From CAVYWD01 sp963772225 (GTDB lineage Bacteria > Myxococcota > Myxococcia > Myxococcales > UBA5297), in NCBI GenBank assembly GCA_963772225.1, contig CAVYWD010000011.1, forward strand, positions 930,001 through 994,000: a DNA stretch of 64,000 bases, written 5' to 3'. The notes beneath the pieces were generated by a model. It was not told where the DNA came from. It saw only the letters and a program-made list of their open reading frames with translations, and did not search any database. Positions 28,495 to 37,634 of this stretch are shown piece after piece (the stretch's first letter is position 1; the number at the start of each line of letters is the position of its first letter). Made by a program: the position numbers and the translations under genes.

Positions 28495-30183
28495 TCAAGG
28501 CGGCGGGCGCACTCGCCAGAGCACCTCGGCTGCGGCGAACGTGCGCTCGCTGGCGAGCGGCAGCAGCGTGCTCGAGCCTCTTCCCGACAGGAGCCGAGCG
28601 AGCTCCGCAAAGGGGCTCGGCCGCTCCCCCCACGAGAGCACCCGTGGGGCCCGGCCCAAGCCCGCCTGCGCGGCGGCGACCCGGAGCGCGTCCTCGAAGT
28701 TCCCCAGCTCGTCGACCAGGCCCGCCTCGTGCGCCCGGCGCCCGGAGAAGACGCGCCCTGCAGCCAGCGGAACGACCTCGCTCTGGGGGCGCTTGCGGCC
28801 CTGGGCCACCGCCTCGAGGAAGTCCTGGTAGACCTCCTCCACCTCCGCGTCCAGCGCGGCGCGCTCCTCGTCGGTCCACGGCTCGAAGGCGGACTCGGCG
28901 GCCGCGCGGCGGCCCGCGCGAAGCAGCGCCCGGCCGGCACCGGCCCGGTCGAGCAATGCCGAGACCTCGAACTTGCCGGCGAAGACGCCGATGGAGCCGG
29001 TCACCGCGCCGGGCGCGGACACGATGGCGCGGGCGCCCACCGCCGCCAGGTAGCCGCCGCTCGCCGCCACGCGGTCGAAGTACGCGACCACTGGCTTGAC
29101 CTGGTCGGCCCGGCGCACGGCGCGCCGGACGAGCTCGCTCGCGAGCGACGACCCGCCGCCGCTGTCGATGGCGAGCACGATGGCCTTGACCCGCGCGTCG
29201 TCGCGCGCCCGAGCCAGGGCCTCCACCAGCGAGTCGGCGCCGGCGGCCTTCATCGTGGCGAGCCGCGCGGAGCGGCCCAACTTGAGGGTCCCCTCCAGGC
29301 TCACCACGGCGATGGCGGGCGCGCGCCGCAGCGGCTTGAGCCACCCGCGGCCCACGGCGCGCGCGCGGCCGCGATAGGCGTGCAGCGGCCACAGCCGCGC
29401 CTTCTCCTCGCCAGGGCCGGCGAGCTGCTTCTGGAGCTCCTCGCCGTCGCCCACGCCGTCGGCGAGCCCCGCCTTCAGCGCCCGGGCCGAGGTGTAGGGC
29501 CCCTGGTCAATGCGCGCGCGGACCTCGCCCTCTGGAATCCGCCGCCCCTCGGCGATGGCGCCCACCGCGCTCTCCAGGAGGTCGTCGAGGAGCGCCTGGA
29601 CCGACTCGCGCTGGGCGCGCGAGACCTCGCGCTCGGTGAAGAGCTCGGGCGCGGTCTTGTACTCCCCGCGCCGCAGGAAGTGCCCCTTGACGCCCAGGCG
29701 CGCGAGGACCTCGCCCATCGCCAAGAGCTCGGCGCCGTAACCCGTCAAGTCGACCCGGCCGCCGGGGGCGAGCTGCACACGGGTGCCGGCCGCCATGAGC
29801 CCGTACTCGCGCAGGCTGACGGCGCGCCCGTAGAAGACGACGTCCTTCTTCGCCGCGCGCAGCTCCAGCGCCGCCTTTCGCACCGCCTCCAGCTTGGCGC
29901 CGGGGCCGGTGAAGCCCTCGACGCGGACGAGCGCACCGCGGGCCTTGGGGTCGCGGGCGATCGCTTCGAAGGCCCGGACAACGTCGCGGATGGACGCGGC
30001 GGCCAGCGGCCTCCTGCGCCGGGGCCAAAAGCGGCCCGCGGGCGCGGAGCGCCAAGGCGGGTCCCCGCTGAGCTCCAGGGCGACGAAGAACGGCTTGCGC
30101 CGCGCGAGCACCCGCGGCGCCCAGGTCAGGAGCCCCCAGAGCAGCGCGGCGACGTCGAACAGCGCGATGGCGACGAGGCGCAT
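28495..30183 (-). CDS. sppA: Signal peptide peptidase SppA, long (67K) type
   Basis: An inner-membrane serine protease that degrades signal peptides after cleavage. 562 residues with an N-terminal membrane anchor (VAIALFDVAALLWGLLTW) and two tandem S49 domains. The Ser/Lys dyad is visible: Lys176 in GEYKTAPE of the first half, and nucleophile Ser375 in VAASGGYLA of the second. This is the arrangement of the two-domain E. coli enzyme. Strand SGGGSSLASELV supports the fold. It is divergent from the wHTH membrane protein gene, 68 bases apart. Confidence 0.92.
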   Translation of the reverse strand: MRLVAIALFDVAALLWGLLTWAPRVLARRKPFFVALELSGDPPWRSAPAGRFWPRRRRPLAAASIRDVVRAFEAIARDPKARGALVRVEGFTGPGAKLEAVRKAALELRAAKKDVVFYGRAVSLREYGLMAAGTRVQLAPGGRVDLTGYGAELLAMGEVLARLGVKGHFLRRGEYKTAPELFTEREVSRAQRESVQALLDDLLESAVGAIAEGRRIPEGEVRARIDQGPYTSARALKAGLADGVGDGEELQKQLAGPGEEKARLWPLHAYRGRARAVGRGWLKPLRRAPAIAVVSLEGTLKLGRSARLATMKAAGADSLVEALARARDDARVKAIVLAIDSGGGSSLASELVRRAVRRADQVKPVVAYFDRVAASGGYLAAVGARAIVSAPGAVTGSIGVFAGKFEVSALLDRAGAGRALLRAGRRAAAESAFEPWTDEERAALDAEVEEVYQDFLEAVAQGRKRPQSEVVPLAAGRVFSGRRAHEAGLVDELGNFEDALRVAAAQAGLGRAPRVLSWGERPSPFAELARLLSGRGSSTLLPLASERTFAAAEVLWRVRPPP

Positions 30184-30251
30184 GTCAGGCGAGCCCCCGC
30201 GCGGACGCCGCGATTGCAGGGGGCGATGGGACTACGCTAGCCTTGGCGATT

Positions 30252-30920
30252 ATGCGATCACCCGCTTTTCTCCTTGTGCTGGCGATGGTCGGCGCCACCC
30301 CGGCGCTCGCCCAGACCCGCGGTCTTTCGGAGTACCACGCCAAGCCTTCGAGCGCTCCGGCCAAGTCCGACCAAGAGCTCATCGCCGACGCTCGGCGAGC
30401 CGCTGGCATCCAGGACTTGAAGTCCTTCGGCGTGCAGCAGGCCCCCAAGGAAAAGCCCTTCCCCTTCCTGCCGGTGGGGCTCGGGCTCCTCGCCGGTTTG
30501 GTCGCGGCGCCGTTCGCCTACCGGATGTACAAGTCCACCCGCACCGACCTGGAAGACCAACGGACGTTCGGGCGCAAGAGTGGCGGCGGCAAGGAGGGCT
30601 CGCCCGCGCCCCCCGTGGAGCCCGCCGCCCCCGCGCGGCTCTCCCGGCGCCCCCCCACCCGGCAGGCGGGCGAGACCCGCATCGTCAGCGATGCCAGCTC
30701 GGCAGCCAAGGCCCTGGCCCCCGCGGCGAGCCCCCGGGACGCGATCTGGGACGCCGTGACCGGGGCGCGCACCTGGGTCACTGTGGAGTGGGTGGCCTCC
30801 GAAGTCGGCCTCTCGACCGACGTGGTGAAGGACGAGATCGGCGCGCTGGCGAGCGAGGGCTACCTCAAGCAGGCGCGCGACAGCGCCGGAACCCCGGTCT
30901 TTCGGGTGGGCGGAGGCTGA
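30252..30920 (+). CDS. Exported/membrane protein with C-terminal winged-helix-like domain
   Basis: 222 residues. A signal peptide (MRSPAFLLVLAMVGATPALAQ) and a short extracytoplasmic segment precede one TM (FLPVGLGLLAGLVAAPFAYRMY, about residues 73-94, quoted here for position). A Pro/Gly-rich linker then leads to a final 60 residues predicted as a winged helix (AIWDAVTGARTWVTVEWVA, GALASEGYLKQARDSAG). The last part would lie in the cytoplasm. It could tether DNA or a regulator to the membrane, but no function is established. The ATG at 30252 gives a clean signal peptide. Confidence 0.7.
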   Translation: MRSPAFLLVLAMVGATPALAQTRGLSEYHAKPSSAPAKSDQELIADARRAAGIQDLKSFGVQQAPKEKPFPFLPVGLGLLAGLVAAPFAYRMYKSTRTDLEDQRTFGRKSGGGKEGSPAPPVEPAAPARLSRRPPTRQAGETRIVSDASSAAKALAPAASPRDAIWDAVTGARTWVTVEWVASEVGLSTDVVKDEIGALASEGYLKQARDSAGTPVFRVGGG

Positions 30921-30950
30921 CCGCTCGCCTGAGGCGCCCGCGGATTCCCT

Positions 30951-32040
30951 TCACGGCCGATGCGCCAGCCCGGCGCGCAGTGCGGCGAAGAGGCTGTCGC
31001 TCCGCGGCGCGACGCGCACCTCGGCCTCGCCTCCCGGGCCATTGAGGATGGCGACCTCCACCTCGAGGAAGCGCTCGATGACCGCCGCGGTCGCGGCCAG
31101 CGAGTCGGTCACCCGGGGGGCGCTGAAGCGCGAGATGACGGGAGGCAGCCCGCCTGCGCCGGCCGCGGCGATGGCCGTGGGAACGAGGATTCTGATCGGC
31201 GAGCCAGGGGTCGACCCCGCCGCAGCCGCGCATGAAGTCGAGGAACGCCCCGACCGCCTCCTCGGCGATGGCCTCGGGGTCGTCCTGGGGGCCGCCCACG
31301 GCGTAGAAGCCGGCGGCCCCGCGCTCGAACGCGGCGGCCACCAGGCACATGCTGCCCGCCGACTTGGGGGCGGGGATGGGCAGGCATTCCGCCTGCGCGA
31401 GGACCCCGCCTTCGCGCAGCCGCTGCAGGGCCCGCGCGCTCTGCCGCGTCGCCCGATCGAGCGGGACGTTCGAGATGGCCGAGAGCACGCGCGCCTCGCG
31501 CAGCGTCCCGCGGCCCCGGCGCTCCAGCCCGGCGGCGCGCTCGCGCGGGCGCACCTCGACCCGGACCTCGCCCCCGCCCTCGGAGCTCCAGCCGGCGGCG
31601 CTGAGCTCGGCGTCGATCCGGAAGCCGAGCTCTTGCACCGCCGGGAGCCAGACCAGCTTGGTGAAGTGCAGCGCCGGCGACCCGGGCAGGTGCGTAGCCC
31701 CGGTGAGCGTGAGGCTCGAGCTCTCGGCGCACAGAGACAGCGGCAGGGCTGCGATGGGGAGAGCCAGCGGGATGGAGCCCGCGTCCAGCAAGTAGGCGCC
31801 GGCCTGCGGCGGCCCCGGCTCGAACTCCAGCTCGCGTGCGCCGAGCTCGGCGCCGCGCACCTCGGCTCGCCCGACCGCCCTGGCGACGCGCACGCACCCG
31901 AGCAGCTCGGGGCCGAGGCCCGGGGCGGCCAGCCGCTGGAGGGAGAAAGGAGTGCGGGTGACCAGCGAGAGCGTCAGCGCGGTGGTCAAGACCTGGGCGC
32001 CACACTCGCAGCCGTCCAGGCGGATCGGCTCGGTCGCCAT
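30951..32040 (-). CDS. RtcA-like RNA 3'-phosphate cyclase homologue, probably catalytically altered; one apparent frameshift
   Basis: Family RNA 3'-terminal phosphate cyclase/Rcl1. Retained features: RLDG then VLTTALTLSLVTRTPF at the N-terminus, a degraded RGxxPxGGGxV signature (GWSSEGGGEV), and LADQILVPTAIAAAGAGGLP near the C-terminus. Changed features: the usual GEGGGQ loop reads CECGAQ, and the position of the nucleophilic histidine that is adenylated in true RtcA (before the AVVERFL motif) is serine (TDSLAATAAVIERFL). That loss recalls the non-cyclase paralogue Rcl1. The frame breaks at 31188-31192, where GATTC should be GATC; one base less gives 362 residues. No rtcB or rtcR is adjacent. 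It is divergent from the anion permease. Confidence 0.8.
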
Positions 32041-32138
32041 GGCGCGAACATAACGACCGGCTTCGGCGCCCGTCAAACCCGCCGCCCGGCCCTCGGCGGG
32101 TCCGCGCGGGGAGGAGTTTTGGGCTAGGGTGCCCCTCG

Positions 32139-33431
32139 ATGCTGCTCGGCCTCGCCGCCATCGCCGCCCCCTTCGCCCACTCGCCGCACCGCCCCGCCGC
32201 GGCGCTCGCCATCTTCGCGCTCACCTACCTCGTCATCGCTCTCCAGGAGCTGCCGTTCACCCACCTCGACCGACCTTCGGGCGCGCTCCTGGGAGCGGTG
32301 CTGATGGTCGCGCTCGGAGTGCTCGAGCCCGAGGAGGTGTACCAGCGCGCGGTGAGCTGGGACACCCTCGGCCTCCTCCTGGGGATGATGGTGCTCGTGG
32401 CCTACCTGGGCGAGGCGTCGTTCTTCCGCCGCGCGAGCTGGCTTTCGCTCCACCTGGCGGGGACGCCGCGGGGCCTCTTGGTCGGGGTGACGCTCACCTG
32501 CGCGGCGCTCTCGGCTTTCCTGGTCAACGACACCGTCTGCGTCATGGTGACCCCGCTCGTCCTCCAGCTGGTGGACGACGCGCGCCTGCCGCCCCGCCCG
32601 TATCTCTTGGCAGTGGCGATGGGCGCCAACGCCGGGAGCGTCGCCACCTTCACGGGCAACCCGCAGAACATGCTGGTGGGCCAGCTCTCGGGGATTTCCT
32701 ACGCGCACTTCGCCGCGGCGATGGCGCCCATCGCGCTCGCCTCGAGCCTGCTGTGCGCCGCCATTCTCCTCGCGCTCTTCCGCCGGGAGCTGCCGCGCGA
32801 GCGCTTCGCCCTCCACGCCGAGAGGCCCCCGGTCGACCGACCGCTCCTGGCGAAGAGCCTGACGGCGTTCGCGCTGGTGGTGGTCGCCTTCTTCGCGGGG
32901 CTGCCGACGTCCTGGTCCGCCCTGGGAGCGGCCTCCGCGTTGGCGCTCGTCGGCGCCCGCCCGCCGAGCCGGGTTTTCGCGCGGGTCGACTTCCTGCTGC
33001 TCTTGTTTTTCGCAGGGCTCTTCGCCGTGGTGCACGGCCTCTCGGCCACCGGCTGGACCGAGCGGATCTTCGCCGCCGCTCAGCCGTACTTCGGCCGCGG
33101 GCCCGTCGCGCAGACCCTGTCGCTCACCGCCCTCTCGGTCGTCGCCTCGAACGTGGTGAGCAACGTCCCGTTCGTCATGCTCGCGGGGAAGTGGGTGGGC
33201 TCGTTCGCCTCGCCGACCTTGGCCTGGTACGCCCTGGCGCTTTCGAGCACCCTGGCCGGCAACCTGACCCTGGTCGGGTCGGTGGCCAATCTCATCGTCG
33301 CCGAGGCCGCGCGCGACCGCGCCCGCCTGAGCTTCGGACAGTACCTGGTGGCCGGGGTGCCGGTGACTCTCGCCACGACCGCGTTGGGCACTGCCATGTT
33401 GCTCGCCCTCTGGAAGCTGGGATGGCTTTAG
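32139..33431 (+). CDS. ArsB/NhaD-type anion or ion permease
   Basis: A 430-residue inner-membrane transporter of the ion transporter superfamily with about 11 hydrophobic helices. Diagnostic paired helix-break motifs are NDTVCVMVTPLVL and TGNPQNMLVG in the first half, and SNVVSNVPFVML then GSVANLIVAE in the second. Substrate could be arsenite, sodium/proton or a di- or tricarboxylate; the sequence does not decide. The start gives a membrane-inserted N-terminus directly. It is divergent from the RtcA-like gene, 98 bases apart. Confidence 0.82.
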   Translation: MLLGLAAIAAPFAHSPHRPAAALAIFALTYLVIALQELPFTHLDRPSGALLGAVLMVALGVLEPEEVYQRAVSWDTLGLLLGMMVLVAYLGEASFFRRASWLSLHLAGTPRGLLVGVTLTCAALSAFLVNDTVCVMVTPLVLQLVDDARLPPRPYLLAVAMGANAGSVATFTGNPQNMLVGQLSGISYAHFAAAMAPIALASSLLCAAILLALFRRELPRERFALHAERPPVDRPLLAKSLTAFALVVVAFFAGLPTSWSALGAASALALVGARPPSRVFARVDFLLLLFFAGLFAVVHGLSATGWTERIFAAAQPYFGRGPVAQTLSLTALSVVASNVVSNVPFVMLAGKWVGSFASPTLAWYALALSSTLAGNLTLVGSVANLIVAEAARDRARLSFGQYLVAGVPVTLATTALGTAMLLALWKLGWL

Positions 33432-33878
33432 CCTTGCCCTAGACCACGGCTGGGCTCGGCAGAATGTACCCTGGACCATCACTGTCAGTGAATGCCCCGC
33501 TGAGCGCCTCGGCGGCCTTCGAGGACCGGCCGGACCAGGGCTCGCCGGGCCGAGCTCGGGCGCGCTTCCTTTGCGGCCGGGCAAGGGGCTGCTCCGAGGC
33601 CCCTCTGGCCCGGCGGCCTCGCCTCGCCGACCCAGAAGGGGATGCTACTATTCCTTGGGGGACCGCTGCGCGAAAGCCCAATGGCTTGTGTTATTTCGGC
33701 TTGACAGGCGAGTGAGCAAGGGCTTGAATGCGGCCCGTTTTCGCGCTGGGAAATCGGGGCTGCGGGGCCGCCGGTGGGCCAGTGAATGAAGCCCCATTTT
33801 TCGCCGCTGAAGCGTTGACAAGACCGGTAACAAGACCGGCTCGGGGCGAGCTCGTCTCCAAGCGATAGGTCAGGCGGC
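33432..33878. other. Upstream region of nrdJ
   Basis: A gene-free stretch of 447 bases. I looked for a cobalamin riboswitch and NrdR boxes and found neither convincingly. A direct repeat ACAAGACCGG occurs twice at about 33818-33840. A candidate promoter is listed separately. Short reading frames here have no support. Confidence 0.4.
33701..33729 (+). promoter_or_regulatory. Candidate sigma-70-type promoter for nrdJ
   Basis: TTGACA at 33701-33706, 17 bases, then TTGAAT at 33724-33729. The spacing is ideal and the -35 perfect; the -10 matches 4 of 6. It lies about 150 bases upstream of the nrdJ start, implying a sizeable 5' leader. Confidence 0.35.
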
Positions 33879-36677
33879 ATGGCCGTAAAAACCACACATC
33901 TAGTGAAGTCCGGAGGGCACGGCATGGACGTCAAGCTTGGCACCGAGAAGGCGGAGACCGAGAGGACCTCAGGGAGCGCTCGCCGCAACGGGTCGAAGCG
34001 GCGCGCGCCGCGGGGGCTGACCGTCGAGCGCGCCTTCACGACGCCCGGGGTCGACCCGGCGGACGAGGTCGCCTGGGAGCGCCGCTCGGCGTCCATCACC
34101 GGCGAGGGAGGCGAGGTCGTCTTCGAGCAGAAGGACATCGAGGTCCCCAAGAGCTGGTCGGCGCTGGCGACCAACGTCGTGGCGTCCAAGTACTTCCGCG
34201 GCACGCCGGGCACCCCGGAGCGCGAGAGCTCGGTGCGCCTGATGGTGAAGCGGGTGGTCGACGCCATCACCGCCTTCGGCCGGCAGGGCGGCTACTTCGC
34301 GACCGAGGGCGACGCCCAGGCCTTCCGCGCCGAGGTGAGCCACCTGGTGCTCCACCAGGCCATGAGCTTCAACTCGCCGGTCTGGTTCAACGTGGGCATC
34401 GAGGAGAAGCCGCAGTGCTCGGCCTGCTTCATCAACTCGGTCGAGGACTCGATGGACTCCATCCTCACGCTGGCGCACACCGAGGGGATGCTCTTCAAGT
34501 ACGGGTCCGGTGCCGGCTCCAACCTGTCGGCCCTGCGCTCGTCGCGCGAGGCGCTCGCCGGCGGCGGCACGGCGAGCGGGCCGGTGAGCTTCATGAAGGG
34601 GTTCGACGCCTTCGCCGGGGTCATCAAGTCGGGCGGCAAGACGCGCCGCGCGGCCAAGATGGTCATCCTGAACGTCGACCACCCCGACATCCTCGACTTC
34701 GTCCGCTGCAAGTCCCGCGAGGAGAAGAAGGCCTGGACGCTCATCGATGCGGGCTACGACGGCTCGTTCAACGGGGAGGCGTACCAGTCGGTCTTCTTCC
34801 AGAACTCGAACAACTCGGTGCGGGTCACCGACGCCTTCATGCGCGCGGTGGAGCGGGACGAGACCTGGGTGACGCACGCGGTGCGCGACGGCCACCCCAT
34901 GGACACCTACCGCGCGTGTGAGCTCTTCCACGAAATTGCCGAGAACGCGCACGTGACCGGCGACCCGGGCATGCAGTTCCACGACAACATCAACGCCTGG
35001 CACACCTGCGCGGCCACGGCGCCCATCCAGGCAAGCAATCCGTGCTCGGAGTACATGTTCCTCAACGACACGGCCTGCAATCTGGCTTCGCTCAACCTGA
35101 TGCACTTCCGGACGCTCGACGGAGAGTTCGACGTGGCCGCGTTTCGGCACGCCGTGGAGCTCACCATCCTCGCCCAGGAAATTTTGGTCGACGCCGCCCG
35201 CTACCCCACGGACCGCATCGCCTCCAACAGCCGTGAGTACCGGCCGCTGGGGCTGGGCTACGCCAACTTAGGGGCGCTGCTCATGGCCCGCGGGCTGCCG
35301 TACGACAGCGACGAGGGCCGGGCCTACGCCGCGGCCATCACCTCGCTGATGACCGGCCACGCTTACAGGGTCAGCGCCCGGATCGCCCAGGAGATGGGCT
35401 CGTTCACGGGTTACTCCAAGAACCGCGAACCGATGCTCCGAGTCATCCGCAAGCACCGGCAGGTCGCCGCGACCCTCGCCAGCCCCCTGGTGCCGGTCGA
35501 CCTCACGGTCGCCTCCAACGAGGCCTGGGACGAGGCGCTGCTCCTCGGCGAGCAGCACGGCTACCGCAACAGCCAGGTCACCGTCCTGGCGCCGACCGGC
35601 ACCATCGGCTTCATGATGGACTGCGACACGACCGGAGTGGAGCCTGACATCGCCTTGGTGAAGTACAAGAAGCTCGTCGGCGGCGGGATGCTCAAGCTCG
35701 TGAACAACACTGTCCCGCAGTCGCTCGCGCGCCTCGGGTATCCCTCCGAGCAGGTCGACGCCATTATCCAGACCTTAGACCGCGACGACACCATCGAAGG
35801 GGCGCCGCACCTCAAGCCCCAGCACCTGCCGGTCTTCGACTGCGCCTTCAAGCCCGCGCGGGGCACCCGGTCCATCCACTGGATGGGTCACGTCAAGATG
35901 ATGGCGGCCGTGCAGCCTTTCCTGTCGGGCGCCATCTCCAAGACGGTGAACCTGCCCACCGACTCGACCGTGGAAGACATCGAGCAGGTCTACCGGACGA
36001 GCTGGGATATGGGCCTCAAGGCCATCGCCGTCTACCGCGATGGCTGCAAGCGCACCCAGCCGGTGAACACCTCAATGGCGGCCGAGCCCCAGAAGCTGCA
36101 GGCCGCGTCCGTGGCGCGGCGCAGGCTGCCCGACGAGCGGCGCGCCATCACCCACAAATTCACGGTGGCCGGCCATGAGGGCTACCTGACCGTCGGAATG
36201 TACGACGACGGGTCGCCCGGCGAGCTGTTCTGCGTGATGGCCAAGGAGGGCTCGGTGGTCTCCGGGCTGATGGACAGCTTCGCCACCGCCATCAGCCTCG
36301 CCCTCCAGTACGGCGTTCCACTCCAGGTGTTGGTGGACAAGTTCATCCACACCCGGTTCGAGCCGTCGGGGTTCACGAACAACAAGGAAATCCCCATCGC
36401 CAAGAGCATCGCGGACTACATCTTCCGCTGGCTTGCGCTCAAGTTCCTCCCGCGCGAAGAGGAGCCGACGGCCGAGAAGGCCAACGCCGCCAAGGCCGAC
36501 AGCGCAGCGCCCGCTCCACTGGACCTCACTCCCCGGCTCAAGCCGCACACGGCCGAGCACGCCACCTACCTGAACCAAGCGGACGCGCCCCCGTGCCACA
36601 CCTGCGGTTCCATCATGGTCCGAGGCGGGGCTTGCTATAAGTGCGTGAACTGCGGCGCGACGAGCGGCTGCTCCTGA
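33879..36677 (+). CDS. nrdJ: Adenosylcobalamin-dependent (class II) ribonucleotide reductase
   Basis: Reduces ribonucleotides to deoxyribonucleotides using coenzyme B12, with or without oxygen. 932 residues. Features: substrate-site cysteine in QCSACFINSVEDS, glycine-rich AGSNLSALRSS, the radical cysteine and glutamate in NPCSEYMFLND, and APTGTIGFMMDCDTTGVEPD. A C-terminal extension carries a zinc-ribbon-like CHTCG...CYKCVNCG and redox cysteines, as in long NrdJ proteins. The ATG at 33879 is used; an in-frame ATG at 33924 is possible because the first 45 residues are basic and unconserved. It implies access to B12. A bidirectional hairpin follows the gene. Confidence 0.95.
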   Translation: MAVKTTHLVKSGGHGMDVKLGTEKAETERTSGSARRNGSKRRAPRGLTVERAFTTPGVDPADEVAWERRSASITGEGGEVVFEQKDIEVPKSWSALATNVVASKYFRGTPGTPERESSVRLMVKRVVDAITAFGRQGGYFATEGDAQAFRAEVSHLVLHQAMSFNSPVWFNVGIEEKPQCSACFINSVEDSMDSILTLAHTEGMLFKYGSGAGSNLSALRSSREALAGGGTASGPVSFMKGFDAFAGVIKSGGKTRRAAKMVILNVDHPDILDFVRCKSREEKKAWTLIDAGYDGSFNGEAYQSVFFQNSNNSVRVTDAFMRAVERDETWVTHAVRDGHPMDTYRACELFHEIAENAHVTGDPGMQFHDNINAWHTCAATAPIQASNPCSEYMFLNDTACNLASLNLMHFRTLDGEFDVAAFRHAVELTILAQEILVDAARYPTDRIASNSREYRPLGLGYANLGALLMARGLPYDSDEGRAYAAAITSLMTGHAYRVSARIAQEMGSFTGYSKNREPMLRVIRKHRQVAATLASPLVPVDLTVASNEAWDEALLLGEQHGYRNSQVTVLAPTGTIGFMMDCDTTGVEPDIALVKYKKLVGGGMLKLVNNTVPQSLARLGYPSEQVDAIIQTLDRDDTIEGAPHLKPQHLPVFDCAFKPARGTRSIHWMGHVKMMAAVQPFLSGAISKTVNLPTDSTVEDIEQVYRTSWDMGLKAIAVYRDGCKRTQPVNTSMAAEPQKLQAASVARRRLPDERRAITHKFTVAGHEGYLTVGMYDDGSPGELFCVMAKEGSVVSGLMDSFATAISLALQYGVPLQVLVDKFIHTRFEPSGFTNNKEIPIAKSIADYIFRWLALKFLPREEEPTAEKANAAKADSAAPAPLDLTPRLKPHTAEHATYLNQADAPPCHTCGSIMVRGGACYKCVNCGATSGCS

Positions 36678-36711
36678 CACCCGCTGCCCTGAAGACCCCT
36701 CCCAATCGGCC

Positions 36712-36738
36712 CTCCTCTCGCGCCCTGCGCGAGGGGAG
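36712..36738. terminator. Bidirectional hairpin between nrdJ and the 58-residue protein gene
   Basis: CTCCTCTCGCGC and GCGCGAGGGGAG form a 12-bp stem with one mismatch around a 3-base loop. It is placed between two convergent stop codons (36677 and 36749), where a shared terminator is expected. Confidence 0.55.
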
Positions 36739-36748
36739 CGGCCGCGTC

Positions 36749-36925
36749 CTACATCGAGTAATCGATGATGATGACGCCGCGAGGGGGCTTCTCCTCCTCG
36801 CTCTGCTGATGCGGGCGGTCCGACTCGGGGATGGGGATCTGCACGACTGGCCTTTCGGAGTCGCGCCGGCGCTCCTGCTCCTGCTCCCTGCGCTTGATCT
36901 CCTCGATGATGAAGGCGTCGAGCAT
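36749..36925 (-). CDS. Small conserved-looking protein (58 aa)
   Basis: A short frame starting MLDAFIIEEIKRREQEQE and ending PPRGVIIIDYSM. The hydrophobic-amphipathic start, a run of charged residues and the VIIID end look like a genuine small protein; I recall similar short proteins in myxobacterial genomes but cannot check that here. The codon pattern has GC-rich third positions. It could be a peptide that docks on a partner. It is convergent with nrdJ across a hairpin. Confidence 0.6.
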   Translation of the reverse strand: MLDAFIIEEIKRREQEQERRRDSERPVVQIPIPESDRPHQQSEEEKPPRGVIIIDYSM

Positions 36926-37634
36926 GGCGTCCTCCGAGCCAATACGAGTCTAATGCAAACGAAAGGCCCCTGCGCCGCGATTCCAAGCGCAGTCGGAAGC
37001 CCCCTGTGCTTCCAGGGGCTTGGCCATCCGGCTGCCCGCGTCGCGGCCCCGGGCGGCGGTCCGCGCCGACCCTGAAGTATGAAGTTCGCGTCGCCCCCTG
37101 ACAATTTCCGACACTGAACAACAGACGATCGCCGAGCGGTGCTCGGAATCCTCCGGGGGAGGTCTCTGTTGGGCGCGTGGTTCGTCAGAGGTCACCCCTC
37201 TGGCGGCCGCGCAGGTCGGGCCCTTCCGCTCGGGCCTGCGACAGGAGAAGCCCCCGGCAGCGAATCTGGTGCGCTGCCAAGGGGGGCGTTGTTAGACGGA
37301 GGAACATCGGCGGTGCACATCGAGGTCTCCACTTCCCTGTACGGGCCGTTGACCCTACCTTCGCTGCCGAAGTCGCCCGGTCGCCGGCAATTCGACCGAA
37401 CCGTTGAACGCATCTCGGGCGAGAACATCACCAGGAGTGGAGAGAGAGGCGATCTGTCGTCCAGTAGCAACTGAGATGGAGCCAAGAAGGTCTGTTGAAA
37501 CTCGGCTCTCGTCTGGTTTGCTGGGCTACGGGGCAGGCGCTGGTTAAAGACCGGGTGGGCTGGTCGAGCTCACGAGCGCGCAAGGTGGCGCCCGGCGAGC
37601 AGGCGGTTGGCAGACGGAGGCTGGAGGGCGAATC
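36926..37634. other. Gene-poor 0.7-kb stretch upstream of the LuxR-type gene
   Basis: No gene is convincingly supported. One weak candidate is a 53-residue frame from GTG 37313 to 37474 on the plus strand (opening MHIEVSTSLYGPL) with GGAGG ten bases upstream; it has no recognisable similarity. The stretch is less GC-rich than its surroundings and probably holds promoters for the flanking genes. Confidence 0.35.

Noticed and set aside
33432..33878. Cobalamin riboswitch before nrdJ
   Set aside because: Only fragments such as GGGAA occur; the conserved box and overall fold could not be built.
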